Of a stretch of 64,000 nt of DNA, positions 1 through 8,581 are shown one piece after another. The position numbers and the translations under genes are program-made. Source of the stretch: Pseudomonas saudiphocaensis (GTDB lineage Bacteria > Pseudomonadota > Gammaproteobacteria > Pseudomonadales > Pseudomonadaceae); assembly GCF_000756775.1 (NCBI RefSeq), contig NZ_CCSF01000001.1, forward strand, positions 1,922,001 to 1,986,000, in the 5' to 3' direction. The notes beneath the pieces were generated by a model. It saw only the letters and a list, made by a program, of their open reading frames with translations, had not been told where the DNA came from and did no database searches. The number at the start of each line of letters is the position of its first letter. Positions within the stretch are counted from its first letter, which is position 1.

Positions 1-1
1 G

Positions 2-259
2 GTTATCGGTTTCTACGCACTGCTTGAAAATAAGCTCGCCGCAATTTTCGTCGCGCCCGACCTTCAAGGCACAGGCATAGGAAAACTGCTTCTTTCCCAT
101 GCGAAATTCAAACGCGATGCGCTTGATTTATCCGTTTATAAAGCCAATTCAAAGTCCATAGGATTTTACAAATCCCAGGGATTCAGGATTGCGCAGGAAA
201 GCGTGGACGCTGCCACCGGACATGAGGAGTACCTCATGCGCTGGGGCGGGTCTGCCTAG
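2..259 (+). CDS. GNAT family N-acetyltransferase, C-terminal part
   Basis: The reading frame is open from the left edge and ends at TAG 257-259, giving the last 85 residues. These contain the GNAT acetyl-CoA loop (VAPDLQGTGIGKLLL) followed by the typical end of the fold (ANSKSIGFYKSQGFR, then EEYLMRW). The protein probably acetylates an amine; the substrate cannot be told. Positions 61-180 are only about 43% GC, much lower than the genes to the right, so the gene is likely a recent acquisition. The N-terminus lies outside the window. Confidence 0.85.
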   Translation, partial: VIGFYALLENKLAAIFVAPDLQGTGIGKLLLSHAKFKRDALDLSVYKANSKSIGFYKSQGFRIAQESVDAATGHEEYLMRWGGSA

Positions 260-346
260 GCTGCGGTAGAGCACTGGGCCAGTAGAGTTCGCTACACCAT
301 TCAAGCCGAAGCCACGCGGCTTGGATCAGCCGGAGCCTTGCAAAAC

Positions 347-631
347 ATGACCACTGGAAACCTGTTCGCCGACTTCGAGGTGCCCCTGAACGGGGAGCGC
401 TTCGAGGCGCTGCTGAGCCACAGGAACCTGGTGATCGAACGCATCATCAGCTCAGCGGATATAACGCCAACCGATTACGTGCAACCGCAGGACGAGTGGG
501 TGGTGTTGCTCCAGGGCGAGGCGACCCTCGAGGTGGCGGGCAAGGCTGTCGAGCTGCGCTCCGGCGACTACCTGTTTCTGCCCGCCGGCACGCTGCATGT
601 GGTCCGGCGTGTCACCAACGGCGCCCTCTAG
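347..631 (+). CDS. Cupin domain protein, truncated by an in-frame amber codon
   Basis: A 94-residue small cupin. The beta-barrel motifs are visible: DEWVVLLQGEATLEV, then SGDYLFLPAGTLHVV, in which the histidine would bind metal. The ATG at 347 fits better than the TTG at 338. The frame stops at TAG 629-631, but the same frame continues with LAVHLHP and ends at TAA 680-682. Cupins of this type usually end in W-L-A-V-H, so the stop looks like a TGG to TAG change that removes the last strand. Function unknown. It could still fold without the tail, or be a young pseudogene. Confidence 0.7.
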   Translation: MTTGNLFADFEVPLNGERFEALLSHRNLVIERIISSADITPTDYVQPQDEWVVLLQGEATLEVAGKAVELRSGDYLFLPAGTLHVVRRVTNGAL

Positions 632-965
632 CTGGCGGTGCATCTCCACCCGGCGCCGGCAGGCGGCGAAGATAGCGCCTAACCTGTTTTTAGCCCGAAG
701 CCGGGCTCGGGCTGCTGGCTATGAAGTCTGTCGAGCGGATCGCTACGCATGTTCACCTCCGGTCGAGCCGGGAATGGCTCATGTCGTTAGAGACAATCCG
801 TGATGAATGGTGCGCGCCGCAGGTCGCATGGCGAAAGCCTGGGTCTGTTCCTGGCTCATCGAATAACATGCAGCATTCACCAGGTTAGCGTGACGCCCTT
901 CCTGCCCCGTCATGCGATAGCTTCGTCCGCATCCATTCATAAGCATTCCCACCAGAGACCGCGGC
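632..965. other. Intergenic stretch without a convincing gene
   Basis: After the lost tail of the cupin frame (to 682) this stretch has no reading frame with recognisable protein features on either strand. A short GC-rich inverted repeat lies at about 690-711 (AGCCCGA...TCGGGCT), but there is no T-run after it on either strand, so it is not a good terminator. The promoter of azlCD should lie toward the right end. Confidence 0.4.
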
Positions 966-1681
966 ATGACTGACGCCGAAACGACGCTGCATCAATTCAA
1001 CCGGCGCATGGTGTGGGCCGGCTTCAAGAAACTTGCACGGTCTCCCTGTTCGTGGTGATTTTCGGCGCGGCGTTCGGCCTGGCTGCCGTGCAAGCGGGCC
1101 TGGATGGCTCGGTAATCCTCGCAATGAGCGCCCTGGTCTTTGCCGGCGCTTCTCAATTTGCCGCGCTGGAGTTGTGGGGGCCACAGGTTCCGCTGCTCAC
1201 GCTGATGATTACCGTGTTCGCCATCAACGCACGTCACCTGCTGATGGGCGCAACGCTGTATCCGTGGTTGCGTCAGCTACCGCCGGCGCAGCGCTATGGG
1301 GTGATGCTGGTGGCCTCAGACGCCAATTGGGCGATGGCCATGCAGGCCTTCAACCGCGGGCAGCCGGCCATCGGGCTTCTGCTGGGCGGCGGGCTGGCAC
1401 TCTGGTCTGCCTGGATAGTGGGGACTTGGCTGGGCGTGTACTTCGGCAGCGCCATCGAGGATGCCAAGAGCCTGGGGCTGGACATGGTGATGGGCTGCTT
1501 TCTGCTGGCCATGGTGGCAGGAGGCGAGAAGAACCTGCGGATACTGATGATCTGGGTGGTCGCCGCCGGCGCATCGCTGCTGGCCTACTGGTACCTGCCC
1601 GACAACAGCCATGTGGTGGTCGGCGCCCTGGCCGGCGGCCTGCTCGGGACCTTCTGGCCGGAGAAACGACGTGAATCTTGA
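966..1681 (+). pseudogene. azlC: AzlC family branched-chain amino acid exporter subunit, frameshifted near its start
   Basis: AzlC is the large membrane subunit of the AzlCD exporter for branched-chain amino acids and analogues. The body (about 1040-1681) is a hydrophobic multi-spanning protein with the AzlC signature region GAAFGLAAVQAGL and FAGASQFAALELW. The natural start is the ATG at 966, giving MTDAETTLHQFNRRMVWAGF. That frame runs into TGA soon after 1040, while the body is in the next frame. Restoring one C in the 'gcacgg' at about 1038 would give KKLAPVSLFVV and rejoin them. A GTG at 1013 could start a shortened 222-residue form. It overlaps azlD, so the pair was an operon. A sequencing error is possible. 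Confidence 0.75.
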
Positions 1682-1979
1682 ATCCACGGGGTATGGCGCA
1701 CTGGTCCTGGTGCTGGTGATGACAGTGGTAACACTGGCAACCCGCTGGGGCGGCGTCTACGTGATGTCCTTCGTGCCCATCGGTTATCGGGTTAAGCAGT
1801 TTATCGGCGCCATGTCCGGTTCGGTGCTGGTGGCACTGCTGGCGCCCATGGCACTTGAAGGCGATAGCGGCGCGCGGCTGGCTTTGCTCGCAACCGCTGT
1901 GACCATGCTGCTACTGAAGAAGCCGCTGCCGGCAATCGCCGCCGGCATTCTGACCGCGGCGCTGGTCAGGCAATTCTGA
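1671..1979 (+). CDS. azlD: AzlD family branched-chain amino acid exporter subunit
   Basis: A 102-residue small membrane protein with three to four hydrophobic segments and the AzlD-like TLATRWGGVYVM region near the N-terminus. It starts at GTG 1671 and overlaps the end of azlC by 11 bases, the usual translational coupling of azlC and azlD. AzlD is the partner of AzlC in exporting branched-chain amino acids through the inner membrane. It is intact, whereas its partner is frameshifted, so the exporter may not work. Confidence 0.85.
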   Translation: MNLESTGYGALVLVLVMTVVTLATRWGGVYVMSFVPIGYRVKQFIGAMSGSVLVALLAPMALEGDSGARLALLATAVTMLLLKKPLPAIAAGILTAALVRQF

Positions 1980-2006
1980 AGTCGCAACCATCACCAACAA
2001 CCTGAT

Positions 2007-2753
2007 TCACAGCCGCCCGACCCGCATATTGATGGGCCAGGTGATCGGCTGCCGGCGCTCCGGGTCGCCCCAGAGATGGGTCAGATCGTTCGCGAAACCC
2101 TGCAGAAGGTCCGCCCTGCCTGCTTCCCTTGCCTGACGCACGGCGGACCAGGTAGCGGTATAGCCAAGGAACTCATCCAGACTCCATTCAAGGCGGATGG
2201 TCATTGCAGGCGTGGCAATCGGCTCGAAGGGGAACTCCAGGGTGGAATAGCCACTGTCCACCAGTTGCCGCTCAGCCGGCCAGTAGGGGCCGATTTCCTC
2301 GCGATAGAACTGCTGAAAGCGCGTATCCAGCTCACCACCGAACTGCAGCACCCCGTAGCTGACCAGCGCCAGAACCGCGCCCGGCCTGGCGACTCGCCGC
2401 GCCTCTGCGTAAAACACGGGCAGATCAAACCAGTGCGCGGCCTGCGCCGCGGTGATCAGGCTTGCGCTGCCGTCAGCCAACGGCAGCGCCTCGGCCGGGG
2501 CGCAGCAGTAGCGCACATTGTCCCGAGCCGTGGCGTGAGCGACCTGATCGGCACTCGGATCAAGCCCAACGACAGAGCTGAAATGCGCGGCGAGCTGCCC
2601 GGTGAGCTGGCCATTGCCGCAACCGACGTCCACCGCCAGCCGGGTATCGGGAACTATCGACGCCAGATACTCGGCCAGGCCGGATGGATATTCCGGGCGG
2701 AAGCGGGCATAAGCCTGCCCGCCCTGATCGAACCAGTTTCTCGGCAAGTTCAT
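2007..2753 (-). CDS. Class I SAM-dependent methyltransferase
   Basis: A 248-residue protein with the SAM-binding motif I VDVGCGNGQLT near residue 45, the acidic motif II GLDPS, and APAEALPL and AAQAAHWF typical of the small-molecule methyltransferase (type 11) family. The ATG at 2753 has AGGAGG five bases upstream. The next gene in the same direction starts 140 bases away. The substrate is not predictable. Confidence 0.85.
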   Translation of the reverse strand: MNLPRNWFDQGGQAYARFRPEYPSGLAEYLASIVPDTRLAVDVGCGNGQLTGQLAAHFSSVVGLDPSADQVAHATARDNVRYCCAPAEALPLADGSASLITAAQAAHWFDLPVFYAEARRVARPGAVLALVSYGVLQFGGELDTRFQQFYREEIGPYWPAERQLVDSGYSTLEFPFEPIATPAMTIRLEWSLDEFLGYTATWSAVRQAREAGRADLLQGFANDLTHLWGDPERRQPITWPINMRVGRL

Positions 2754-2834
2754 CACTACCTCCTCTGTCCTGGCCGTGGCCGGCCTGCCTCGCTCGTTGC
2801 ACGCAGCATAGCGCCAACGGATGGGTTCGGACCG

Positions 2835-4196
2835 CTACTGGACCCGGCCCGCCCTGCCGGATGCCGCTACTGACGGCACAAGAACCACTGACTTCGGCTC
2901 TTCCCTGGCTCCCGCTGCCTGACGATCGGCCTGCCGGCCCAGCTGCCAGCCGAGACCGCCCCACAGCAAGGCGCAGAGCGCGCCGGCCACCGCCACCAGT
3001 CCGGCGCCCTGGCCGAACAGGTCCAGCGCGGTCTTGCCCCAGCTGCTGAGGGCGTCACCGCCGCGGTAGACGATGGTGTCGATAACGTTCTTCGCCTTGT
3101 ACTTGCTCTCGGCGTCCAGCGGCGCGAAGAGCATTTCGCGCCCAGGCCTGACGAAAGCGTACTCGCCGATCCGCCGCACGATCATCAGCGCAGCCAGCAT
3201 GGCGAAGCTGGGCGCCAGTGCCAGCCCGAGGAAGCCCAGGCATACCAGCAACGGCACTATCGCCAGCAGCACGCGCACGCCCAGCTTCTGCGCCAGACGC
3301 CCGGTGATGAACACCTGCGAGAGCAAGGCGCCGGCCTGGACGATCACGTCGATGGCGCCGAACACACGGATCTGCGCGGCCCGGTCGGGAAACAGCTCGG
3401 CCACCAGCCGCGCCTGCTCGAAGTAGAGAAAGGTAGTGACCGTGGCCAGCAGCACGACGAAGCCGGCGATGCCCAACAGATAAGAGGACTTGAGCACCCG
3501 CGTGATGCCGCTGAAGGGGTTGCCGGGCAAGGGCCTGCGCGTGCTTTCGGCAGGCAGCGCATCCGGTCGGCCGGCGCCGCCCACTTCGCGCCAGCGCATC
3601 AGCGAGTACTTGAGCGCCAATCCAACACCGAGCAGCAGCCCGGCCAGCAACATCAGCCCGGCTTCGCCTAGGCTAGCGGCCAGCAGAGCACTGAGCGCCG
3701 GCCCCACCAGGCCGCCGACGCTCGCCCCTGCGGCGATGAAGGCGAACAGGCGCTTGGCCTGGCCGGCGTCGAACACGTCCGCCATCAGGCTCCAGCCAAC
3801 CGAGACCACGAAAAGGTTGTAGACCGAGATCCAGACATAGAACACCCGCGCCAGCCAGGGGCTTTCGCCCATGAGGTGAAACAACGCGGCGAACGTCAGC
3901 AGGTTCGCGCAGAAGAAGCCGTACACCCAGTCGACAAAATGCAGCCGCGGCACCCGCGAGCTGAGCCAGGCGAACAGGGGCACCGCCGCCAGCATGACGA
4001 AGAAGGTGGCGGTGAACAGCCATTGCAGGTTCTCCACCCCCGCCGCGATGCCCATCGACTCGCGAATCGGGCGCAGCATGAAGTAGCCGGCAAACAGGCA
4101 GAAGAACAGCACGAAGCCCAGCAGCGCCGGGCACAGCTCATGGGGTTCGGCATTGAGGGTGGTGCTCAGGCGTTGCGAGAGGGATAGCGCGTTCAT
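2835..4196 (-). CDS. MFS-like transporter of the NTP/NTP exchange (TLC-like) type
   Basis: A 453-residue integral membrane protein with about 12 hydrophobic segments. The N-terminal region ELCPALLGFVLFFCLFAGYF followed by LRPIRESMG is typical of the bacterial MFS/'AAA-type' carriers related to ATP/ADP translocases; free-living bacteria carry these with unknown substrates. The ATG at 4196 is preferred (GGAG upstream) over a start at 4232. A charged C-terminal tail is present. The neighbours give no clue to the substrate. Confidence 0.75.
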   Translation of the reverse strand: MNALSLSQRLSTTLNAEPHELCPALLGFVLFFCLFAGYFMLRPIRESMGIAAGVENLQWLFTATFFVMLAAVPLFAWLSSRVPRLHFVDWVYGFFCANLLTFAALFHLMGESPWLARVFYVWISVYNLFVVSVGWSLMADVFDAGQAKRLFAFIAAGASVGGLVGPALSALLAASLGEAGLMLLAGLLLGVGLALKYSLMRWREVGGAGRPDALPAESTRRPLPGNPFSGITRVLKSSYLLGIAGFVVLLATVTTFLYFEQARLVAELFPDRAAQIRVFGAIDVIVQAGALLSQVFITGRLAQKLGVRVLLAIVPLLVCLGFLGLALAPSFAMLAALMIVRRIGEYAFVRPGREMLFAPLDAESKYKAKNVIDTIVYRGGDALSSWGKTALDLFGQGAGLVAVAGALCALLWGGLGWQLGRQADRQAAGAREEPKSVVLVPSVAASGRAGRVQ

Positions 4197-4259
4197 GAGG
4201 CGGCTCCACGAAGTCGTGTGCGGCCGGGGCACGAGCCGCGTGGCCCGTGCCCCCGGCGA

Positions 4260-5315
4260 TCAGGGATAGGTGACGCCGGTCAGGCGCTCCGACAGTTGCC
4301 ACAGCTGCTCGGCATCCGTGCGCTGGCTGGCGGCCCCCGGCGTCCGGGCGAAGCCCAGTGGTCCGCGCTTTTCGTCCTCGCCGGTCGGCCCGTAGTAGGC
4401 GCCGCCGATAGCCTCGGGTGCGGTGGCCGCGTACAGCGTGGAAATCGCGCCCTGGGCGGCGGAATGGTAGTCGTCCCGGTTTTGCGCCCATTGCTCGCCG
4501 AACGGGCTGTCCAGGCCGGGGCCGCGTTCGATCAGCTCGGTGACGGCAACGCCCGGGTGCGTGGCAATGCTGCGAATGCCCCAGCCCGCCTCGTCGCTGC
4601 GGCGCTGCAGCTCGAATGTCCAGTTCAGCACGGCCAGCTTGGATTGCGCATAGGCGACGTAGGGCTCGTAGTCCTGCTCGGACTGCAAGTCAGCGAAATC
4701 CAGTGCGCCACGGCCCGCGGCGATACTGGACAGGCTGACCACCCGGCCATCCTCGCTCTCGCGCAGCAGCGGCATCAGCAGCCCGGTCAGCGCGAAGTGG
4801 CCGAAATAGTTGGTGGCCATCTGCAGCTCGAAGCCATCGGCCGAGGTCCGGCGCTGCGGCGGCGCCATGATGGCCGCGTTGTTGATCAGCACATCGAGGC
4901 GCGACAGGCGACCCTCGAGGCGCTCGGCCAAGTCACGCACCGAGGCCAGGTCGGCCAGGTCCACGGCCTCGAAGCGGACCCGCGCGTCCGGCACCTGCTG
5001 ACGGATGCGCTGGAGGGTCTGCTGCCCGCGTTCGGCATTGCGCGCGGCGATGATGACTTCGGCGCCGGCCCGGGACAGTGCCAGCGCATCCTCGTAGCCC
5101 ATGCCGCTGGTGCCGCCAGTGACCAGCACGATACGGCCTTGCTGCGAGGGCATGTCCTGGGTGTTCCAGTCCGGTTTCGGTGATTCGCGATTGGCGGCTT
5201 CCGCCGCGACCGCCGCCGCCAGCGCGACGCCGGCGACCAGGGTGCGGCCGAGTTTCATCAGTGGGTGCGTGGGCTGTACATCGCCCGACGCCAGGGTGTT
5301 GGTTCTGCTCCACAT
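4260..5315 (-). CDS. Short-chain dehydrogenase/reductase with N-terminal extension
   Basis: An NAD(P)-dependent oxidoreductase: Rossmann motif TGGTSGMG, the NNAAI motif, the catalytic serine in SLSS and the active-site pair YAQSK. The C-terminal part resembles retinol dehydrogenase/WWOX-like SDRs. At 351 residues it is longer than a classical SDR. The first 40 residues include a hydrophobic stretch (LVAGVALAAAVAAEAA) that looks like a signal peptide or membrane anchor. The ATG at 5315 has AGGA upstream; an internal ATG at 5258 would start directly at that stretch. It is divergent from a LysR gene, which probably controls it. Confidence 0.85.
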   Translation of the reverse strand: MWSRTNTLASGDVQPTHPLMKLGRTLVAGVALAAAVAAEAANRESPKPDWNTQDMPSQQGRIVLVTGGTSGMGYEDALALSRAGAEVIIAARNAERGQQTLQRIRQQVPDARVRFEAVDLADLASVRDLAERLEGRLSRLDVLINNAAIMAPPQRRTSADGFELQMATNYFGHFALTGLLMPLLRESEDGRVVSLSSIAAGRGALDFADLQSEQDYEPYVAYAQSKLAVLNWTFELQRRSDEAGWGIRSIATHPGVAVTELIERGPGLDSPFGEQWAQNRDDYHSAAQGAISTLYAATAPEAIGGAYYGPTGEDEKRGPLGFARTPGAASQRTDAEQLWQLSERLTGVTYP

Positions 5316-5412
5316 GGCGGTGTCCTCAGGTTGTCCAGGAGTGACCGGATGGTCGACGGATTCAGTATCCGCCGGTGGATATCCGGTGATAATCCAGGCA
5401 AATATGGACGGG

Positions 5413-5432
5413 CTGTACGGCAGGTCGTACAG
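5413..5432. promoter_or_regulatory. Perfect palindrome, candidate LysR-type operator
   Basis: CTGTACG, six bases (gcaggt), CGTACAG: a perfect inverted repeat with 7-bp arms. It lies in the 143-bp region between a divergent SDR gene and LysR gene, 26 bases before the LysR start. LysR proteins usually bind dyads of this spacing and control both themselves and the divergent gene. A second partial dyad (ATCC...GGAT) is at about 5370-5384. Confidence 0.45.
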
Positions 5433-5458
5433 TTTTCCATGGCAACCGAGGAGCTCCG

Positions 5459-6367
5459 ATGCGCCAACCCAACCTGAGCGATGTGGCCCTGTTCGCCGCC
5501 GTGGTCGAAGCCGGCGGTTTTCGCGCCGCCGCGCAGAAACGCGGCATGTCGGCCTCGTCGCTGAGCGATTGCATGCGCCGCCTGGAAAGCGACCTGGGCC
5601 TGCGCCTGCTCAACCGCACCACCCGCAGCGTCACCCCAACCAGCGCCGGTGCGCGCCTGCTGGAGCGGCTGCGGCCGGCACTGGAGGAAATCAGCGCCGC
5701 CTTCAACGACCTCGACGACGAATCACAGCGCCCGGTGGGCACCCTCAAGCTGAACGTGCCGGTGCCGGTGGCGCGCCACCTGATGCCCGGGCTGCTCGAG
5801 CGTTTTCTCAAGCGCTACCCTGGGGTGAATGTCGAGGTGGTGATGGACAACAGCTTCATCGACGTCATCGGCGCCGGCTACGACGCCGGCGTGCGCTACG
5901 AGGAAAGCCTGGCCAAGGACATGATCGCCGTGCCCATCGGGCCACGCCGGCAGCGCTTCGTTGCCGCCGCCTCGCCCGCCTATCTCGCCGCTCACGGCAC
6001 GCCGCAGCACCCGTCGGAGCTGACCGATCACCAGCTGCTCGGGCACCGGTTCGAGAACGGGAAGGTGGGTGTCTTCGAGTTCGAGAAGCATGGCCGGACG
6101 CTGCGTATTCCCCCGCGCGGCCAGCTAGTGACCTCCTCCCATGACCTGCGCATCCAATCGGCGATCAACGGCCTGGGGATCGTCTACATCTTCGAGGAAT
6201 TTCTACGCGAGGCGCTCGACGACGGCCGCCTGGTGCCCATTCTGGAAGACTGGTGGCAGCCGTTCGACGGGCCCTTTCTCTACTACCACGGGCGCCGGCA
6301 CATGCCCTCGCCGCTGCGCGCCTTCATTGATTTCATCAAGGCCGAGGCGCAGGGCGAGGACGGCTAG
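5459..6367 (+). CDS. LysR family transcriptional regulator
   Basis: 302 residues: an N-terminal winged helix-turn-helix (about residues 5-65; VALFAAVVEAGGFRAAAQKR, then LESDLGLRLLNRTTRSV) and a C-terminal substrate-binding domain of the AaeR/CrgA-like subgroup (FNDLDDESQRPVGTLKLNVP). Start at ATG 5459 with GAGG-like bases upstream. It is divergent from the SDR gene and shares a 143-bp control region with it, so it probably regulates that gene. Effector unknown. Confidence 0.92.
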   Translation: MRQPNLSDVALFAAVVEAGGFRAAAQKRGMSASSLSDCMRRLESDLGLRLLNRTTRSVTPTSAGARLLERLRPALEEISAAFNDLDDESQRPVGTLKLNVPVPVARHLMPGLLERFLKRYPGVNVEVVMDNSFIDVIGAGYDAGVRYEESLAKDMIAVPIGPRRQRFVAAASPAYLAAHGTPQHPSELTDHQLLGHRFENGKVGVFEFEKHGRTLRIPPRGQLVTSSHDLRIQSAINGLGIVYIFEEFLREALDDGRLVPILEDWWQPFDGPFLYYHGRRHMPSPLRAFIDFIKAEAQGEDG

Positions 6368-6372
6368 CGAGC

Positions 6373-6993
6373 TCAGGTCAGCGGAATCATCACCGCGCGC
6401 TGATAGGCCGGGCGCTGCTGCAGGCGCTGGTACCAGGCCTGGAGATGGGGCAATTCGGGGCGATCGATGGGCATCTCGAACCAGGCGTAGATGAAACTGC
6501 CGAGCGGGATATCGCCCATGCCGAACGCCGTGCCAGACAGATACGGCTGTTCGGCCAGCACCTGATCGACCCGGGCAAGCAGGCTGCCACACTCCTCCAG
6601 CGCCGCCGCAACCGCGGCCATGTCCCTCTGTTCGGCGGGCGTGCGCACCATGTTCCAGAACACCACGCGGAAGGGGGCGGCCAGGGACGAGGTCATCCAG
6701 TCCATCCACTTGTCCGCCTCCGCGCGCCGGCGCGGGTCGGGGTTCCACAACGCGGGCTCACCGTACTGCGCCGCCAGATAACGGACGATGGCATTGGACT
6801 CCCAGAGCACCAGCTCGCCATCCTCCAGGCAGGGCACCAGGCGGTTCGGGTTCTTCGCGGCGTAGTCGGGCTCGTCGACGACCCCGAAGGCGCCACCGGC
6901 ATCGATGCGGGTGTAGGGAACGCCCAGCTCCTCGAGGCACCAGAGCGCCTTTTTCACGTTGGTGGAATTGGTCCGGCCCCAGAGTTTCAACAT
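6373..6993 (-). CDS. Glutathione S-transferase family protein
   Basis: 206 residues with an N-terminal thioredoxin-like GST domain (KLWGRTNSTNVKKALWCLEE; ESNAIVRYL for the glutathione gamma-glutamyl site) and a C-terminal helical domain. The NPNRLVPCLEDG stretch holds the cis-proline of the fold. Serines or asparagine near residue 9-12 are the likely catalytic position, as in beta/theta-like GSTs. It is convergent with the LysR gene, six bases away. Substrate unknown. Confidence 0.9.
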   Translation of the reverse strand: MLKLWGRTNSTNVKKALWCLEELGVPYTRIDAGGAFGVVDEPDYAAKNPNRLVPCLEDGELVLWESNAIVRYLAAQYGEPALWNPDPRRRAEADKWMDWMTSSLAAPFRVVFWNMVRTPAEQRDMAAVAAALEECGSLLARVDQVLAEQPYLSGTAFGMGDIPLGSFIYAWFEMPIDRPELPHLQAWYQRLQQRPAYQRAVMIPLT

Positions 6994-7042
6994 GCGATAT
7001 CACCTGCCTGCTTGCATCGGAACATCAACTCTAGCCTAGCCA

Positions 7043-7170
7043 CGGTAGATCGCACTTCGCCGATCCGCCGGGTGACGCATAACGCACGGAGTTGTGGTGG
7101 ATGTGAAAGGCGACCTACGAACTGCACGCCCGTGACGCTAGGGTGGATCGCGCTTCACCAATCCACCGGG
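7043..7170. repeat. Three degenerate REP-like sequences
   Basis: The gap before rhlE holds three related REP-like pieces: about 7043-7072 (decayed arms), 7091-7120 (GGTGGATG present, but the returning arm deleted before CTACG) and 7142-7167 (GGTGGAT...ATCCACC, arms of 7 bp). The first and third share about 30 bases of aligned sequence. Such repeats are typical of intergenic Pseudomonas DNA and can stabilise mRNA 3' ends. Confidence 0.65.
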
Positions 7171-7175
7171 TGGTT

Positions 7176-8504
7176 TCAGCGTTTCTTCTTGGCCGGCTTC
7201 GCCCCGCCCAGACTCGGCACCTTGCGGACCGGCTTGGCGTTGGGTTTGTCGCTTTCGTCGAACCAGTTGCCCAGGTGGATTCGGCCCTTGGCGGTACCGT
7301 CCTTGGGCTTCTTGGGTTTCTTCGGTTTCTTGATGATCTGCCCGCCCGGCTGGGTCAGCGGCACCCGGTGATCGGGAACGAAGCCCGGCTCGTCGTGGCG
7401 CGGCAGAACCTGGTTGATCAGGGTCTCGATGGCGGCGAGCTGGTCGACTTCATCCGCGCTGACCAGCGAGATCGCCTCACCGGTGGCGCCCGCGCGGCCG
7501 GTGCGGCCGATACGGTGCACGTAGTCCTCGGCAACGATGGGCAGGTCGAAGTTGACCACCTGCGGCAGGTCATGGATATCCAGCCCGCGCGCAGCAACAT
7601 CGGTGGCCACCAGGATCTGCACCTCACCGGCCTTGAACGATTCCAGCGCACGCAGCCGCGACGCCTGCGGCCGGTCGCCGTGGATCGCATCGCTGGCAAT
7701 ACCCTGGGCCTGCAACTGCACCACCAGCTCGTCGACGCCCTTGCGCGTCTTGACGAACACCAGCACCTGCCCCCAGCGTTTTTCCGCCAGCAGGTGCAGG
7801 AAGAGTTCGCTCTTGCGCTTCTTGTCCACCGGCACCAGCCACTGCTTGACCGTCTTGGCCGCCGCGTTGCGCGGGCTGACCTCAATGCTCAGCGGGTCGC
7901 GCAGCAGCTCACGGGCCATCTGGCGGATGGCTTCGGAAAAGGTCGCGGAGAACAGGAGGGTCTGACGTTTGCGCGGCAAGGCGCAGAACAGGTCGTCCAG
8001 CTCCTCGGAGAAGCCTAGGTCGAGCATGCGGTCGGCCTCGTCCAGCACCAGCGCCTGCACCTGGGAGAACTTCACCGCGTTCTGCCGGTACAGGTCGAGC
8101 AACCGGCCGGGGGTCGCAACCAGCACGTCGACGCCCTTGCGCAGCGCCATCATCTGCGGGTTGATGCTGACGCCGCCGTATACCGCGTAAGTGCGCAGCG
8201 GCAGATGTTGCCCGTAGACGCGAAAGCTCTCGTGCACCTGCTCGGCCAGTTCACGGGTCGGCACCAGTACCAGCGCGCGCACCGAGTTGCTCGCCACCTG
8301 CGCGCCTTCCATGGTCAGGCGCTGTAGCAGCGGCAGGGCGAAACCGGCGGTCTTGCCGGTGCCGGTCTGTGCCGCTGCCATCAGGTCGCGGCCCTTGAGC
8401 ACGGCGGGAATGGCCTTGGCCTGGACCGGCGTCGGCGTGGTGTAGTCGAGGGATTCGAGCGTGCGCAGCAGCGGATCGATCAGGCCCAGGGTGGCGAAAG
8501 TCAT
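7176..8504 (-). CDS. rhlE: ATP-dependent RNA helicase, DEAD-box RhlE type
   Basis: 442 residues with the full set of DEAD-box motifs: Q motif (TTPTPVQAKAIP), Walker A AQTGTGKT, PTRELAEQ, TPGRLLDL, DEAD in LDEADRMLDLGF, SAT, and the C-terminal ARGLDIHDL and HRIGRTGRAG. The basic, lysine-rich tail (KKPKKPKKPK and the final KPAKKKR) is an RNA-binding extension. Like P. aeruginosa RhlE-type proteins it starts MTFATLGLIDPLLRTLESL. Likely roles are ribosome assembly and RNA decay. Confidence 0.93.
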   Translation of the reverse strand: MTFATLGLIDPLLRTLESLDYTTPTPVQAKAIPAVLKGRDLMAAAQTGTGKTAGFALPLLQRLTMEGAQVASNSVRALVLVPTRELAEQVHESFRVYGQHLPLRTYAVYGGVSINPQMMALRKGVDVLVATPGRLLDLYRQNAVKFSQVQALVLDEADRMLDLGFSEELDDLFCALPRKRQTLLFSATFSEAIRQMARELLRDPLSIEVSPRNAAAKTVKQWLVPVDKKRKSELFLHLLAEKRWGQVLVFVKTRKGVDELVVQLQAQGIASDAIHGDRPQASRLRALESFKAGEVQILVATDVAARGLDIHDLPQVVNFDLPIVAEDYVHRIGRTGRAGATGEAISLVSADEVDQLAAIETLINQVLPRHDEPGFVPDHRVPLTQPGGQIIKKPKKPKKPKDGTAKGRIHLGNWFDESDKPNAKPVRKVPSLGGAKPAKKKR

Positions 8505-8581
8505 GGCGAGGCAACCGAGAAAAACAGAGGCGGCAGTTTATCCCAAGGCCGCCGCCGCGCGCCCACCTCTGCGCGCCGGGT

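Noticed and set aside
690-711. Terminator after the cupin gene
   Set aside because: A 7-bp stem exists but T residues precede rather than follow it on the plus strand, and the minus strand has A residues after it.
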